In this document: in pieces, positions 10,706 to 21,104 of the stretch
Layout: every line of letters begins with the position of its first letter
Position numbering within the stretch: the first letter of the stretch is position 1
Source: Cylindrobasidium torrendii FP15055 ss-10
Taxonomy: Eukaryota; Basidiomycota; Agaricomycetes; Agaricales; Physalacriaceae
Direction of reading: 5' to 3'
Assembly (NCBI GenBank): GCA_000934385.1
Contig: KN880442.1
Span: forward strand, 181,486 to 245,485
Length of the DNA stretch: 64,000 nucleotides
Translations under genes and position numbers: made by a program
The notes under the pieces: generated by a model
Told to the model about the DNA's origin: nothing
The model's input: only the letters and a program-made list of their open reading frames with translations
Databases searched by the model: none

Positions 10706-10785
10706 GAGTCGTTAACTTTTTCCAGCGACTTCACTTAAACTACCTACCTCTACTCATCTGCCTGATGCAAACCCGATTTACAACA

Positions 10786-12103
10786 ATGCACCGGTTCATT
10801 TGCTGTTCGATTCCGATCTCAGGTAGCATTCCATCTTTCTCAGCGGGAATCTGGGAAAAGAACGAATCTCTTGCGGATGGGTCAGTGTTTTTTGAACGCA
10901 TGTCTGGGCCTCCTCACATTCACTCCACAGACGCCTTAACTTCATCAGTCCCATCATTAACTCAACTAGCGACAAAGAGCGCCTCAACGTACGTTTCATT
11001 CTTGCTATTGACATTTCCGATACTAACTTACTTCGAGAATGTCGCCGACTGCATGCTCTATATTCTCATTTCTGCAATGAAAGCCAAACAAGCTGAGGGG
11101 AGACCCATGGACAAAGTGATGCTGGGCATTACGGACACTCAGACTATGGATGGTTCGTGAAAGTACTGCCTGGCCCGTAATATGCACACGCTGACAACTT
11201 GATTAGCAATCAACAGCATCGACGGTGACAATCTCGCAGAGCTCAGTGGTGTTGAAGGGGATACAATCAAATGGATTCGTATCCTGAAAGATAAGTTAGC
11301 GGTCGAGATCGAGGTGGAGTTCTTCCGCGCTGCTTCGAATCAGCGCTCGCGCGCAGAGGACACTATGCGCTCAATCATCGACACCAAGACAAGCTCCTGG
11401 CGCTCGGGGAGCACTGGGCTATCCCTTTCTGACAGGAAGTTGTATATCAACACTTTCGTCACTGACGCGAAGTCGTTTATACGCAAAAACGGCTTTGCTC
11501 CTTCTTTTGAGACGCGCGTCATTCAACGCCTAGGATGCCTCAAGCTCATTAATCAGCTGGAAAAGCCTTTGAGCGTGCGAACGGACTCGCCGTCGAAGAG
11601 GCGCGAATCCTCCTCAGTTTCGCGAGATGTGAGCATGTCTCCTTCGAAAAGGGTACGTCACAAACACTACTTGATACTAACATCGGGAAGCTAAACTATT
11701 GCCACAGTCAGAAGAGCGGAAGCCCAGCAGCTCAAAGAGACCAGCTCCTTATCCGCCGCGACAACCCAAGCCGGTCACCAGAATGAACACGGCCGAAACA
11801 ACAGCTATCTGGGCAGACGCTTATAAGGGCATGGGGAAAGAGCCACCCTCTCTAGAGAGGCCCAAAACTCCTGAGCCTCCGAAGACCCCGAAGCGAGCGC
11901 CGCGGAATCTCGAGGCTGACGGCAGTCCACTCCACCCCTCCCCTGGCAGCTGGAAGTCTCCCAGCAAAACTGTGTATATACGGGACGTTCGTCGTGGCTA
12001 TCAGGGATACAGTCGTACTGGCGAAACGCCTGAAAGCGCCAAGGCCGAGAAGTTGCCGCCATGGGCGACGGAGAAATGGAGAGGGAATGGCAAGCGCAAG
12101 TAG
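10786..12103 (+). CDS. Unrecognised protein, tandem paralogue B
   Basis: Paralogue of the gene at 8498-9756 with the same exon plan. Exon 1 contains SAGIWEKNESLADG; a 50-base intron (GTCAGT to CACAG) restores RLNFISPIINSTSDKERLN; then NVADCMLYILISAMKAKQ and PMDKVMLGITDTQTMDG; then EVEFFRAASNQRSRAED, WRSGSTGLSLSDRKLYINTF and MSPSKR; and a basic proline-rich tail with EERKPSSSKRPAP, PPKTPKRAPRNLEADGSP, SRTGETPESAKAEKLPPW and TEKWRGNGKRK before TAG 12101-12103. An in-frame ATG exists 21 bases earlier (10765) in weaker context; 10786 aligns with the paralogue's start and TATA spacing. About 370 residues; no known domain seen. The best-conserved parts are the NVADC segment, the FF/RSR helix and the tail, so these are the likely functional elements. 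Confidence 0.7.
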
Positions 12104-12754
12104 AAATTTTGCTGTTGGATTCTGGCGAACGTGTACTTTTATGTTTTGAGATTATGTCAGTTATGTGTATGTGCCGCAATATGCCAATTATGGAATATGA
12201 AAAATGATGGATTAACTAGGCAAATTATGTAAGGCCAGCTGTTTGATACACCATTTTGATCAAACATACGTTTATACTATATACGGCATACCCTCCCGGC
12301 CAGTGATCACATGACAATACGTGCATCTTCATTTGCCGCATCGATGCGCGTGCGCGTCCTTTCTTTATCCGCGCGCACGAGAGTAAGGCCAGGATGCGGT
12401 TGCCCGAGCTTCCGTGTTATTGGAAACCTCGATGCAGAATTTCAGGGGTATGCGAGACAGTAGCTCTTGCTTTGTCCGTTTGCACTACCAAGCAAGTCAT
12501 CTCTGTTACTGTACCCTTCAAGCTCCTCCTTACAGACCCAGTTCCTGCCAACTTCTCAGCGTATTTGAAAGTCTTTACCCGCGCGGAGAATTCACAGCCA
12601 AAATGATACCCGCCCACTTTTCTATGTTGCCCGAGCCTCGAGCGACGTTGCTACAGCCGACGATTTTCCACCCGCGCGACCCGCCCTTGTACTTAAGCAG
12701 CTCGTCTGGAAGTCAAGTTCACTAAGCTCTTCCGCGCATCCCATTCTTCGCACC
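12104..12754. other. Intergenic region, promoter of GH131 copy 1
   Basis: Nothing coding is supported. The last 120 bases hold a block shared with the other GH131 gene (12640-12670). Confidence 0.6.
12640..12670 (+). promoter_or_regulatory. Promoter block shared by the two GH131 genes, copy 1
   Basis: GAGCGACGTTGCT, two variable bases, then AGCCGACGATTTTCCA. The reverse complement of 42321-42351 reads the same 29 bases with only the two middle bases changed. It ends 85 bases before the ATG. Coding-level duplication alone would not preserve a promoter block so sharply, so it is a candidate regulatory site; the binding factor is unknown. Confidence 0.6.
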
Positions 12755-13724
12755 ATGTTATCCCTGCGCCTTGGCTATGTTCTTGCACTCGCTGGACTCT
12801 CTTCAGCCGGCACCGTTGTATGGTCGGGAAGTTTTGACAACTATCAGACCCCAGCTGATTTCGATAAATGTACGTTGGGTCAACCTTTTGGCTGTACAGC
12901 AGCTGAGCCGTATACAGGGTCATGGGCGAACAAAGTTGGCGCCTACCAGTGGTACATTCACGGCGATGGACCGACCTCTGATTACCTTGCGCTGGACCCA
13001 GCTTACAAGAACCCTGCGGTGGAGACAGAGGCGCATGGTTTGAAGCTGACCATCTCGAGCAATGCGACGTGGAGAACGGACATGGAGCGTGCCGAGCTCA
13101 TTCCACAGACGGTACGCTGCTCTCGTGATCCGTACTCCTGCGCTGATGCCAAAGGATAGACTGCTAACCTCGGCACGGGCACACTCTACTACCACTTCTC
13201 GGTCAAGCGCGAGGAGGAGAACGCACCGGACGTATGTCACTTGTTCCTATGAGACACATTGTGTACAGCGTCTGACTGTGAATTCCAGCCGACCTTGGAG
13301 CACCAAGTTCTGTTCTTTGAGAGCCACTTCACAGAGCTCAAATACGGCGTTGGGACGCCAACCACAGACCTCCAGTGGTACGTCGGAGGCACCTCTAAGT
13401 GGGGCACCGACTTTGTCCCCGGAACCTGGTTCAACTTTGCCTATGAAATCGATGTACGCCAACGATGGCCGCTTTGTGCCTTTTTGTTCTGACTGTCTTT
13501 CCTAGTTCGATGGCAAAACCGTTGCTTTGTGGGCGTCCACGGATGGTGATGATCTCGTGAAAGTCGGCGATGCGATTTCCGCAAATACGACGACTGACTC
13601 TGCTGATTTCCACGTTGGCGTTCTTCGCATTGTAAACAGGGACCCACCTGAGGACTGGTACTTCAGTGGAGTCTATATCGAAAGCGGGGACATCACGACT
13701 TCTGTTGCTGGAGTCACGGCATGA
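12755..13724 (+). CDS. GH131 family beta-glucanase (copy 1), secreted
   Basis: Secreted glycoside hydrolase of family GH131, fungal enzymes active on beta-1,3/1,6- and beta-1,4-glucans. Five exons give 254 residues. The signal peptide MLSLRLGYVLALAGLSSAG is followed by TVVWSGSFDNY, YQWYIHGDGPTSDYLALD, MERAELIPQT, FFESHFTELKYG, FVPGTWFNFAYEID and EDWYFSGVYIESGDITTSV. Counting from the ATG, the Glu of RAEL is residue 98, the Glu of FFESH is 138 and the His of FHVGVLR is 218; from memory these are the numbers of the active-site residues described for Coprinopsis GH131A. There is no carbohydrate-binding module or linker. The stop is TGA 13722-13724. A close paralogue lies inverted at 41191-42212. 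Confidence 0.9.
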
Positions 13725-13940
13725 AGAGTCTCTCAGACTGGCGCATAGTGATACGTCTGGAGTGGATCGGGTCTGGTATTCATGGGTTTTTCAAATGGGA
13801 ATCGACTGGTTTTGGGCAATCAAGTTGGATCGAAGTGTGACTCTGAAATTCAGGACGACACCGACAAGTCAAGACAGCACTCCTTCTTCTATCGTTCAAT
13901 TCTAGTCATACATACAATGTGCAGGGCTTAGCTTGTACCT

Positions 13941-15059
13941 CTATTGCTGCTCGCCGCTGAAATACTCAGGCAGGATATATGCAAGCTTCTCGCGGTCCTC
14001 CGGTTTCTGCTGCTCTGACCGCGGCATGATAGAGAACGCCATCGAACCAACCTGTTCGAGGAGAAGGCTCTCCCCATCTTTGGTGATCTCTGCGTGAAGT
14101 TCGTCGATGACAGTTGCCGCAACATGGCGCGAAGTATCAGCGTTTGCCTTAAGGGTCTTGAATACCTCCGCGGCGGTGACTGCCCCTTCGTGGGGGCGCC
14201 ATGCGTCGTAGTCGGTCGCAGTTGCAATGAGAGCATAGCTATTGGGCGTTGAGTAACTAACGGAAACGATGGGAAGGATGGACATACCTCAGCTCAGCCT
14301 CTCGTGCGAGCTTTGCCTCGGGAAGGACGCTCATGTTGATGAGGTCCCCACCCCACTGGCGGTACATGATGCTCTCTGCGCGCGTCGAGAATTGTGGGCC
14401 TTCCATGCAGACGATGCATTTGTTGGTGTGGAGTTGAACACCTCGACCCTCTTGCTCCAGTGCCTTTGTCACACGCTCCTCGAGCCAGGACACGAGCTTG
14501 TTGCTGAACGGATCGCCAAAGCTAGCATGTGCGACAATGGATGTGCCTTCGAAGAAAGAGGCGGGGCGTACTCCCTTTGTTCGGTCGATGATTTGGGATG
14601 GAAGGGCGAAGTGACCTGGCGCAATTTCCTCACGGAGCGAGCCAACCGCCGAAAAGGCTACGATTGCGCGAACGCCGAGGGACTTGAGAGCGGCAATGTT
14701 GGCGCGCGCAGGGACAGCAGATGGATGGATAGTGTGTCCAGATCCATGGCGTGCCAAAAATGCCACTTGGGTTCCAGAAGGAAGAGCACAGATGGCAATC
14801 GGAGAGGATGGGAAACCCCAGGGCTAGTATGCTTGTTCATATTAGAAGGATGTACGGATAGCAGATGGCTTACCGTTTCTGGGTTGACGTGTTTTCTGGG
14901 ATTCTGTCAGACAAGAGATGGATAGGCATGGGATGCTGCGCACACAAAGGTAAGGTTATCCAAGTGGTAAAGCCCACTGCCACCGATGATTGCAATGCGT
15001 ACTTGGTTCTAGTTAGTAGGCTCCTTCAGCAGATCTATTCTCTTACCGTTTTCAGACAT
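13941..15059 (-). CDS. MEU1: S-methyl-5'-thioadenosine phosphorylase
   Basis: Cleaves methylthioadenosine with phosphate into adenine and methylthioribose-1-phosphate, the first step of methionine salvage and the way polyamine synthesis by-product is recycled. Exon 1 is only MSEN plus one base; exon 2 carries the phosphate-binding [15 protein letters not shown]. Short exons then give [16 protein letters not shown], and a long exon has [51 protein letters not shown] and [17 protein letters not shown]. The last exon starts [13 protein letters not shown]. The TDYDxW and 'NMSVLPE' motifs distinguish MTAP from purine nucleoside phosphorylase. One intron uses GTGCGC within TTTGTGTGCGC so that FVKHVNPET stays in frame. 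About 305 residues, slightly longer than the human enzyme because of an insert near the C-terminus. Confidence 0.92.
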
Positions 15060-15403
15060 TATGGCTCTTTTGAAAGAGATAGGGAGACGATTGCAAGGAA
15101 GGCGAATGGTGGTAAGGAGATGCGATTTTATTGCGCGATCGGCCTAGGATCGGCCTCATTTGATGCTATCTCGTAAACCCATTTGGCTGCATGACACACG
15201 TGCATGACCCATCTTTAGCTCGAACTACTCAAGTCTTGGTCTGTAGCAGGCCAAGTCCTCCTTGTAACTGTAGCATATGGGTGCTTGCGCGAACGCCCCG
15301 GATATCAATCACCATCAACTGAGACAATCTTTTTCCTTTTCCTACGTGGGTTGTTCGAATAGGATACAATAATCATGGTACGGCTACAATGGGACTTCTC
15401 GTT
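15060..15403. other. Short gap between the MTAP promoter and the Ubp14 3' end
   Basis: No feature recognised. It should hold the MTAP promoter and the Ubp14 terminator region. Confidence 0.5.
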
Positions 15404-17982
15404 TTAAACCTTTTCGAACACATACAGATACGCTAGCTTTTTCAGCTCCTTCACACTTTCCTCGTCCGCTTTGACAACTTTCTCGTCATTAAACAACACC
15501 CAAGGCCCCTCCGTCGTCCTCACATGCGCAACATAATGCCCCGAATGAACAGACGGGCCCTTGTGCGAGATGAACGCCTTCAGCCTATACCGCGCAGGCG
15601 CTTTTGTCCCCCCGTACGTCTTGTCTGCCTCTGCAGTCGTCCCAGATTGCCCTCCAGGCGCAGGCACGACATCCTCACCTGTATCCTCTGGATGGTTGAA
15701 CAGCCACTCGACCGCACGCTCAGCGTTCCCACCAGTCTCTTTCAGCGCTTTACGGCCTTGAGCAGCGGTGAAGCCCATATCTGTGAGCATAGAGATCTGC
15801 TCGGCGCTAGGCTCGGGACCAGCGGAGACGGAGGCGGTTTGGATGGGTGCGTCGATGTCGGCGTCGTCCATGTGTGCGAAGAGCCATTCCATCGCGGCCT
15901 CGGCATTGTCGTTTCCGGTAGCAAGAAGGGCTTTCTGGCAGCGGACAGTGGGGAAGCCCATCCCTTCGAGCTGGGCCATGGCAGCTTCGTTGAACTGAGG
16001 CGCGGCGGGCGCAGCTACGTCTTCGGGTAGGGATGTCTCGTTGGGTTGAAGGCCGTGGCCGAGATGTGCTTCAGTGAAGTCGAGCTCGTCGTTGGGTGGT
16101 AAGACGACCGGGATATCTGGAAGATATTAGCGCCAGTCATCGTGGATGAATGTATGTGTACCAAGCTTTGCTGGTACCCAGTTCACCAGCTGGAACTTCT
16201 TGGCGTGCACGACAAGGACATGCGGCAATGAAGCGAAGCGATTTTGCCTACCAAACCATCAGCAGAGGATCTGGTTCACAATGTGCTGACAAACCTTAGC
16301 GCATGAACGCCCTTGCTGCAAGAAGGACACGAATACTCCAGGGCCTCTGTGCCAAGCAGTGATTGGATACAGTCCCATAGCTGCACTTCCTCGTAGAGCG
16401 CCTTTCCATCCTCGTTCTTCCCCTTCTCAATAGCGGGAACGGCGACGCTGACAACATCCATGTCGTCTACACGGTACCGCACCTTGCCACACTCATTGCA
16501 CTGCAGCCTCTGCTCCATACCATAAGAGAAAATGGCGGTAGCATCGGGCGCGGCGCGCTCCTTGAATTTGTGCGCATCACGCCTGAGAACGGTCAAGAGA
16601 TGGGTCAAGAACTCTTCTGAATCTTGCTGGCGCATAGTCGAAAACTCCTCATGGCCTTTTCCAACGAGCGCCTTGAAGCTTGTTGGTTTGATCCCGGCCT
16701 GGAAGGTAGGGCTGTCATCGCCCTCGGGCTTGCGTGCGTAGTTGGCTGGATGCGAATACCGTCCACTGAGCAGACCGTCTGCGACCTTGTGCATTTGACA
16801 CTCAACGCAGTCGGCGGGGAGACGCTCAGGGCAAGACATGCCGTGAGATTTAGCAAGATTTCCATAGCGCTCTTGAAACGCGGGGAGAGAGAACAGTGTT
16901 TGGAGGACGGAGGCCATATAGCAGCTGTTTCCGAGGTTGGAGAGACCGGTAAGCCCGGGGCCAAAGACGGGCTCGAGCGCCTTGCCATCGTCGCCGGTCA
17001 GAGAAAAGTCGTAATTGAGGTTCTGCTCGATTTGCAGCTCGGTGATGCTCTTCTCCGTCTTGGTTTGGGTCGCGACGTTGATGCCGAATGTGGACAGATG
17101 GAGGGCAAGATCTGGGTCGAGTTTGGCGTCGTTGCATGTGTAGCAGTAGATGTCTGCTCCGCCCTCCGGGGTGATGGTTCCCAGCTTGACGCTGACCGGG
17201 TGCTGGGATTGCTCGAAGTGGTTAAGTCCGTGACCATTGCCACCAATGCCGCCGAACTGCTGCCGCCCACAACCAAGGTTTCCACACGCAAGGCAGAGCC
17301 AAAGGTTTTCTTTGAGATCACAGCTGGAGCAGTGCGCAAGACCGGATTGCTGGATATGGCCCGTGTCGAGTTGTTGGAGGGTCAGGGTGTGTTCGCAAGG
17401 TAGAGTCTCCTCCTCCCAAGCTTTGACCTCGGACTGTCTGGCGGAAGACATGGACTGCATGACATCCCTGATGAGAGTGGCAACCTTGAGGTCGCTTTCG
17501 GCGCCGGGGAGCTCGCGACCGTGGGCTTCGTCGCACTGCCAGCACTTGATTACGGTCAAGTGGTCATATTTGTCCTCTTCGCGCTCTTCGAGGATAGCGA
17601 GTTTTGTCATCTTGACTGGAGGCTCCTCCGAGTTTCCCTTTGTGATGTTCAGCAAAATGGATGGAGGTCCGACTGTCACGCACGCGTTGTGGGGAAGGCT
17701 TTGGCTTGCGCTTGACATTCAAGGTAAATGGATGACTTGTCTTTATCACGTGGAGCGACGCGTGGTTCCTCTCAGAGTCCAAACATCCCCCGTTGAAGCA
17801 AGTTAAGCAGACGTCGACACCTAGAGGGCCATCCTATGAAGCGCCATGAGCTTATGCGCGCCATTACACACTTTTGATCTGACCTGATTGTCAAAGCATT
17901 GCGTGCACTCCTCTCGATGGACGGACTGTGAAAGTCTTGGAGCCTGTAGTGCAGAAATTTGGGCAATATGAGGGCAGGACAT
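15404..17982 (-). CDS. UBP14: Ubiquitin C-terminal hydrolase Ubp14 / isopeptidase T (USP5 type)
   Basis: Deubiquitinase that disassembles free polyubiquitin chains. The start is MSCPHIAQISALQAPRLSQS (ATG 17980-17982) with a first cysteine-rich zinc-finger segment (EECTQCFDNQ, then VCLTCFNGGCLDSERNHA); the frame continues through an intron to FTLNVKRKPKPSPQ and, after a second intron, EPPVKMTKLAILEE. The second zinc-finger UBP domain has CEHTLTLQQL, CSSCDLKENLWLCLACGNLG and CGRQQFGGIGGNGHGLNHF. The catalytic Cys box is GLSNLGNSCYMASVLQTLF. Two UBA domains follow (MAQLEGMGFPTVRCQKALLA and ISMLTDMGFTAAQGRKALKE). The His box is KGPSVHSGHYVAHVR with WVLFNDEKV. About 790 residues, equal to yeast Ubp14. 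All catalytic motifs are intact. Confidence 0.95.
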
Positions 17983-19333
17983 GGTGGTGGCGGAGTGTAC
18001 GTGAGAGACGCGACGCTTCGATGATCGATTCTGGAGGGCACTCGGGCCGACGCTTTGGTGCCGCTTAGCGTGCATAAACTTGAGACCATGCAATACTTAC
18101 GAACATTTGTGTATCGTGTATCTCTCGGTGTAATACACAGTTCTCTGCCGTGACATCTATGTGATTCTTAGAATAAATTATGTCAGGGCTATGTATGCAT
18201 TTACGCACCAGTTGTAATCTTGTCACACGGTCAAACGTTCGGCATTACCACCTATTAGTCGCAAATTCTCAGAAGAATGTACCCGCAGGAGCAACAATAT
18301 CAAGTGAGCTTCTTCGAAAGTTCGAAAGTGAGGAACATTACAAATTTGAGGGAACATCAAAACGTTCGCAGCGCTTAAATGGAAGGTCCAACCCCTACTA
18401 ACCGTGTACTGTATCTCTTAGCTGGCGGGCCTGTCTCTTGCGTTAATGGAAGTCCGGATCTACGAGCCCTGTACGAGCCCATTGCTTCATCACACTTCTG
18501 GGATGGTAGCGACGAGATCAACACAGGACGTGCGTGTACATTGAGTATGTTCAACTATGAATTCATTGCACAATGTCTAACGGCTAAGTAGAGGCACTCG
18601 TACGCGTAAGCGTAAGTACTCAGTAACTCAGTGTTGTCCATCCGGTCTACTCGAACTAGATCACTGAATATAGCAGACATACATTATAACGCGTACATAC
18701 TACTTACACACGCGCAGTCACACGGTGATGATGCATCAGCGGAGTTCCAAAAGCTAGCGTTCCTCCAGAATCTCAAGTTCGAGCTTGCAGAGCATTGCAG
18801 CGTCAACAAGTCAGCGGCGATAGCGCGTTAGAATCGGACGGCTTATAGACGGCGTCCAAAAAGTCTCACTATTGAATTGAAATATGACGCTACTGGTTCC
18901 CGCGGAAGACAGAAAAAAGATGTCTATACAAATCTTCTGCACTGTTAGCCCGACGTACCCGACGCATCTCGCAGGACATTGGCCGACTCTCTTGATCACG
19001 CCGTGAACATAAATCATCAAAATTTGTGCTGGATGCTATGTAAATGTTCTTTCGCAGCATGGCGGGATACTTGCTCTCATAGGCGGCGGGGAGGAGGCCG
19101 CACTATGCGTGTTGGAAGTGATCCTTTGATTCTAGTGCGACGACGGCGACGTCATTTTCCCGCTTGGCGACTTCGCGTTGACCAAACAAGGTGCAAACAA
19201 CGAGCGCGTATAAAAGGCGCGCGCGTCTGTCGGTCGTTCTTCAGTCTCTTCGCTTCCCTCTCATCCACTCCTACCTAGCCCACTCGGCCCTTCCAGTCTT
19301 TTTCCTACCCACACTCTCTACACCTCGACTACG
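17983..19333. other. Intergenic region
   Basis: About 1.35 kb without a supported gene. Short open frames show no recognisable features. The right end carries a GACGTCA site (19148-19154) and a TATA box for the next gene. Confidence 0.5.
19209..19215 (+). promoter_or_regulatory. TATA box of the Asp-alternating secreted protein gene
   Basis: GCGTATAAAAGGCGC, about 120 bases before the ATG at 19334. A strong TATA suggests a regulated, highly expressed gene. Confidence 0.7.
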
Positions 19334-20849
19334 ATGTTCACTACCAGCTCCAAGCTCGCTGCCCTTCTCCTTGCTGCCGGCCTTGCCACCGCTTCCCCGC
19401 TTGGTCCTCGCCAGATTGTCGCCGATATCCTCGACGTCAACCTCGACGTCGACATCGACATTGACATCGTGGGCGTCATCGACGGCCTTTTCAACAACGG
19501 CGGCCAAGATCAGAACACTATCCGCTGCCTCCGCGGAGACGAGGAAGGCTACAACGCCAACAACATCCTCGGCATCGACGTCGACATTCTCCTCAGCGAA
19601 ATCGACCTCGAGGCTCTCCTTGTCCAGCTCGATCTTTCTGACATTCTCGACGTCGACGACCTTGTTGATCTTGGTGCTGTCCTCAACCTCGGCGCAAACA
19701 TCGACATCCAGATCACTCTCGGTGAGATCATTCGTCGTCTCAGCCGTGGAAACCAGTACGGTGGATACAACGGTGGCTACGATCCCGCCTGGACCTACGG
19801 CCAGTGCAATGAAGGCGCTTTCGGCAACGGCGAAATTTGCCTGAACCAGGTAAGCGTGTCATTGTCTTTTCGTGACCATGACTAATATTGCCTTTTCTAG
19901 CTTCTGTGCCCGATCCTCCAGGCGCTGCTCCCAGCGTTCCCTCTCCTCAACTGCCCTACTTCCCAGTACGGGCCTGGCTGGGGATACGGCGACGACTACG
20001 CCAGCGCACCCATGCCGACCGACTGGACGCCCAAGAAGTATTGCAAGCAGAGCCAGCTGTGCAGCGCCGATTCGTACGGATCATACAACTGCCAGGACTC
20101 CAGGTGGTGCAAGCCTACGACCTCGGAGAGTGACTACCTTCCGGCGACTTCCTACGACTCGGAAACCCCTGCGTACGGTTCCGAGCCTCCTGCTGGATAC
20201 ACCCCACCCCAGGGCTCTGGATACACTTCCGAGGGCGGCAACGGCTACCCGTCGACGCCCGCCTACGCTCCGGGAGGTGGATACCAGGGTGGACCATACG
20301 ACGGCGCTGGAAGGTGCAGGAACGACGAGCTCACCGTCGACCTCGATCTCGCCGTTGAACTCGACATTGACCTCGACACTGTTGCGCTCCAGGCAGACGC
20401 TGTCATCACTCTGGGTTCCGTTTCTTCTGGCTGCGCTGAACAACGTATGTTTATTATCTTTCAGCCCATTGACTATTCCTAATATTTTGTTCCCAGGCTG
20501 CCAGAGGGTGTGCCAGGCCAACAGCCCGCAATGCAACGCGTTCGCTACCTACAACGACCCTGTTCGTTGGATAGCTTTCATTAACATTAGTCATTGCTAA
20601 CATTTTTCCTAGACGTCCAACGATGTACTCTGCGCACTTTACGGCGATGCACTCGACCCGGCCGATTTCCAGGAGGGCGATTTGATTGTTCGTGCATTCA
20701 ACATCAACATCAACATCGACATCGACGTTGACGCCGAGCTTGATGCCGACCTCGACCTCGATGCTGACCTCGATGCGGACATTGACGCGGACGCGGATAT
20801 TGACGCGGATGCGGACATCGACGCCGACGCCGACCTTGACTTGGATTAG
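19334..20849 (+). CDS. Secreted protein with hydrophobic-Asp alternating tracts, function unknown
   Basis: I do not recognise this family. Four exons give about 450 residues. A clear signal peptide (MFTTSSKLAALLLAAGLATA) is followed by SPLGPRQ, a possible Kex2-like Pro-Arg boundary. The mature protein has three tracts in which every second residue is Asp: ILDVNLDVDIDIDIVGVIDG near the N-terminus, VDLDLAVELDIDLDTVAL in the middle, and a C-terminal tract of about 50 residues (20700-20846). Between them lie Cys-containing segments (YGQCNEGAFGNGEICLNQLL, KKYCKQSQLCSADSYGSYNC), a Tyr/Gly/Pro/Ser-rich linker, and a Cys-rich unit CQRVCQANSPQCNAFATYND...LCALYG resembling a PAN/apple-type fold. Alternating Asp-hydrophobic residues would make beta strands with one fully acidic face, suggesting cation binding or a wall or matrix role; that is inference. 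Confidence 0.8.
20700..20846 (+). repeat. In-frame Asp-alternating repeat coding tract
   Basis: Encodes about 49 residues of (Asn/Asp)-(Ile/Val/Leu/Ala) alternation, built from GAC/GAT codons spaced six bases apart (GACATCGACGTTGACGCC and similar). Codons vary (GCG, GCC, ATT, ATC, CTC, CTT), so the amino-acid pattern is kept while DNA identity is not. Confidence 0.9.
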
Positions 20850-21104
20850 AGCAGCGAGGTAGCAAGTAGTAGACTAGTTACAGTAAGTACTCTTTAGCGC
20901 TTGGTGTACTCATTTCTTTAGGGTTTTGGGTGGTCTTCTGTTATACCAGTATGTATTGTATTGCTAGTGTTGTAGTCAGGTGAAAAACATTTGGAAGCTT
21001 TCAAAAACTGTGTGATACCATTACAACGTGCATTCTCCGCGAGTCCATAAAACAATTGTCTTGACGGCATTTAGACCACGGATCAACGGATCAAAATCGC
21101 GCTC

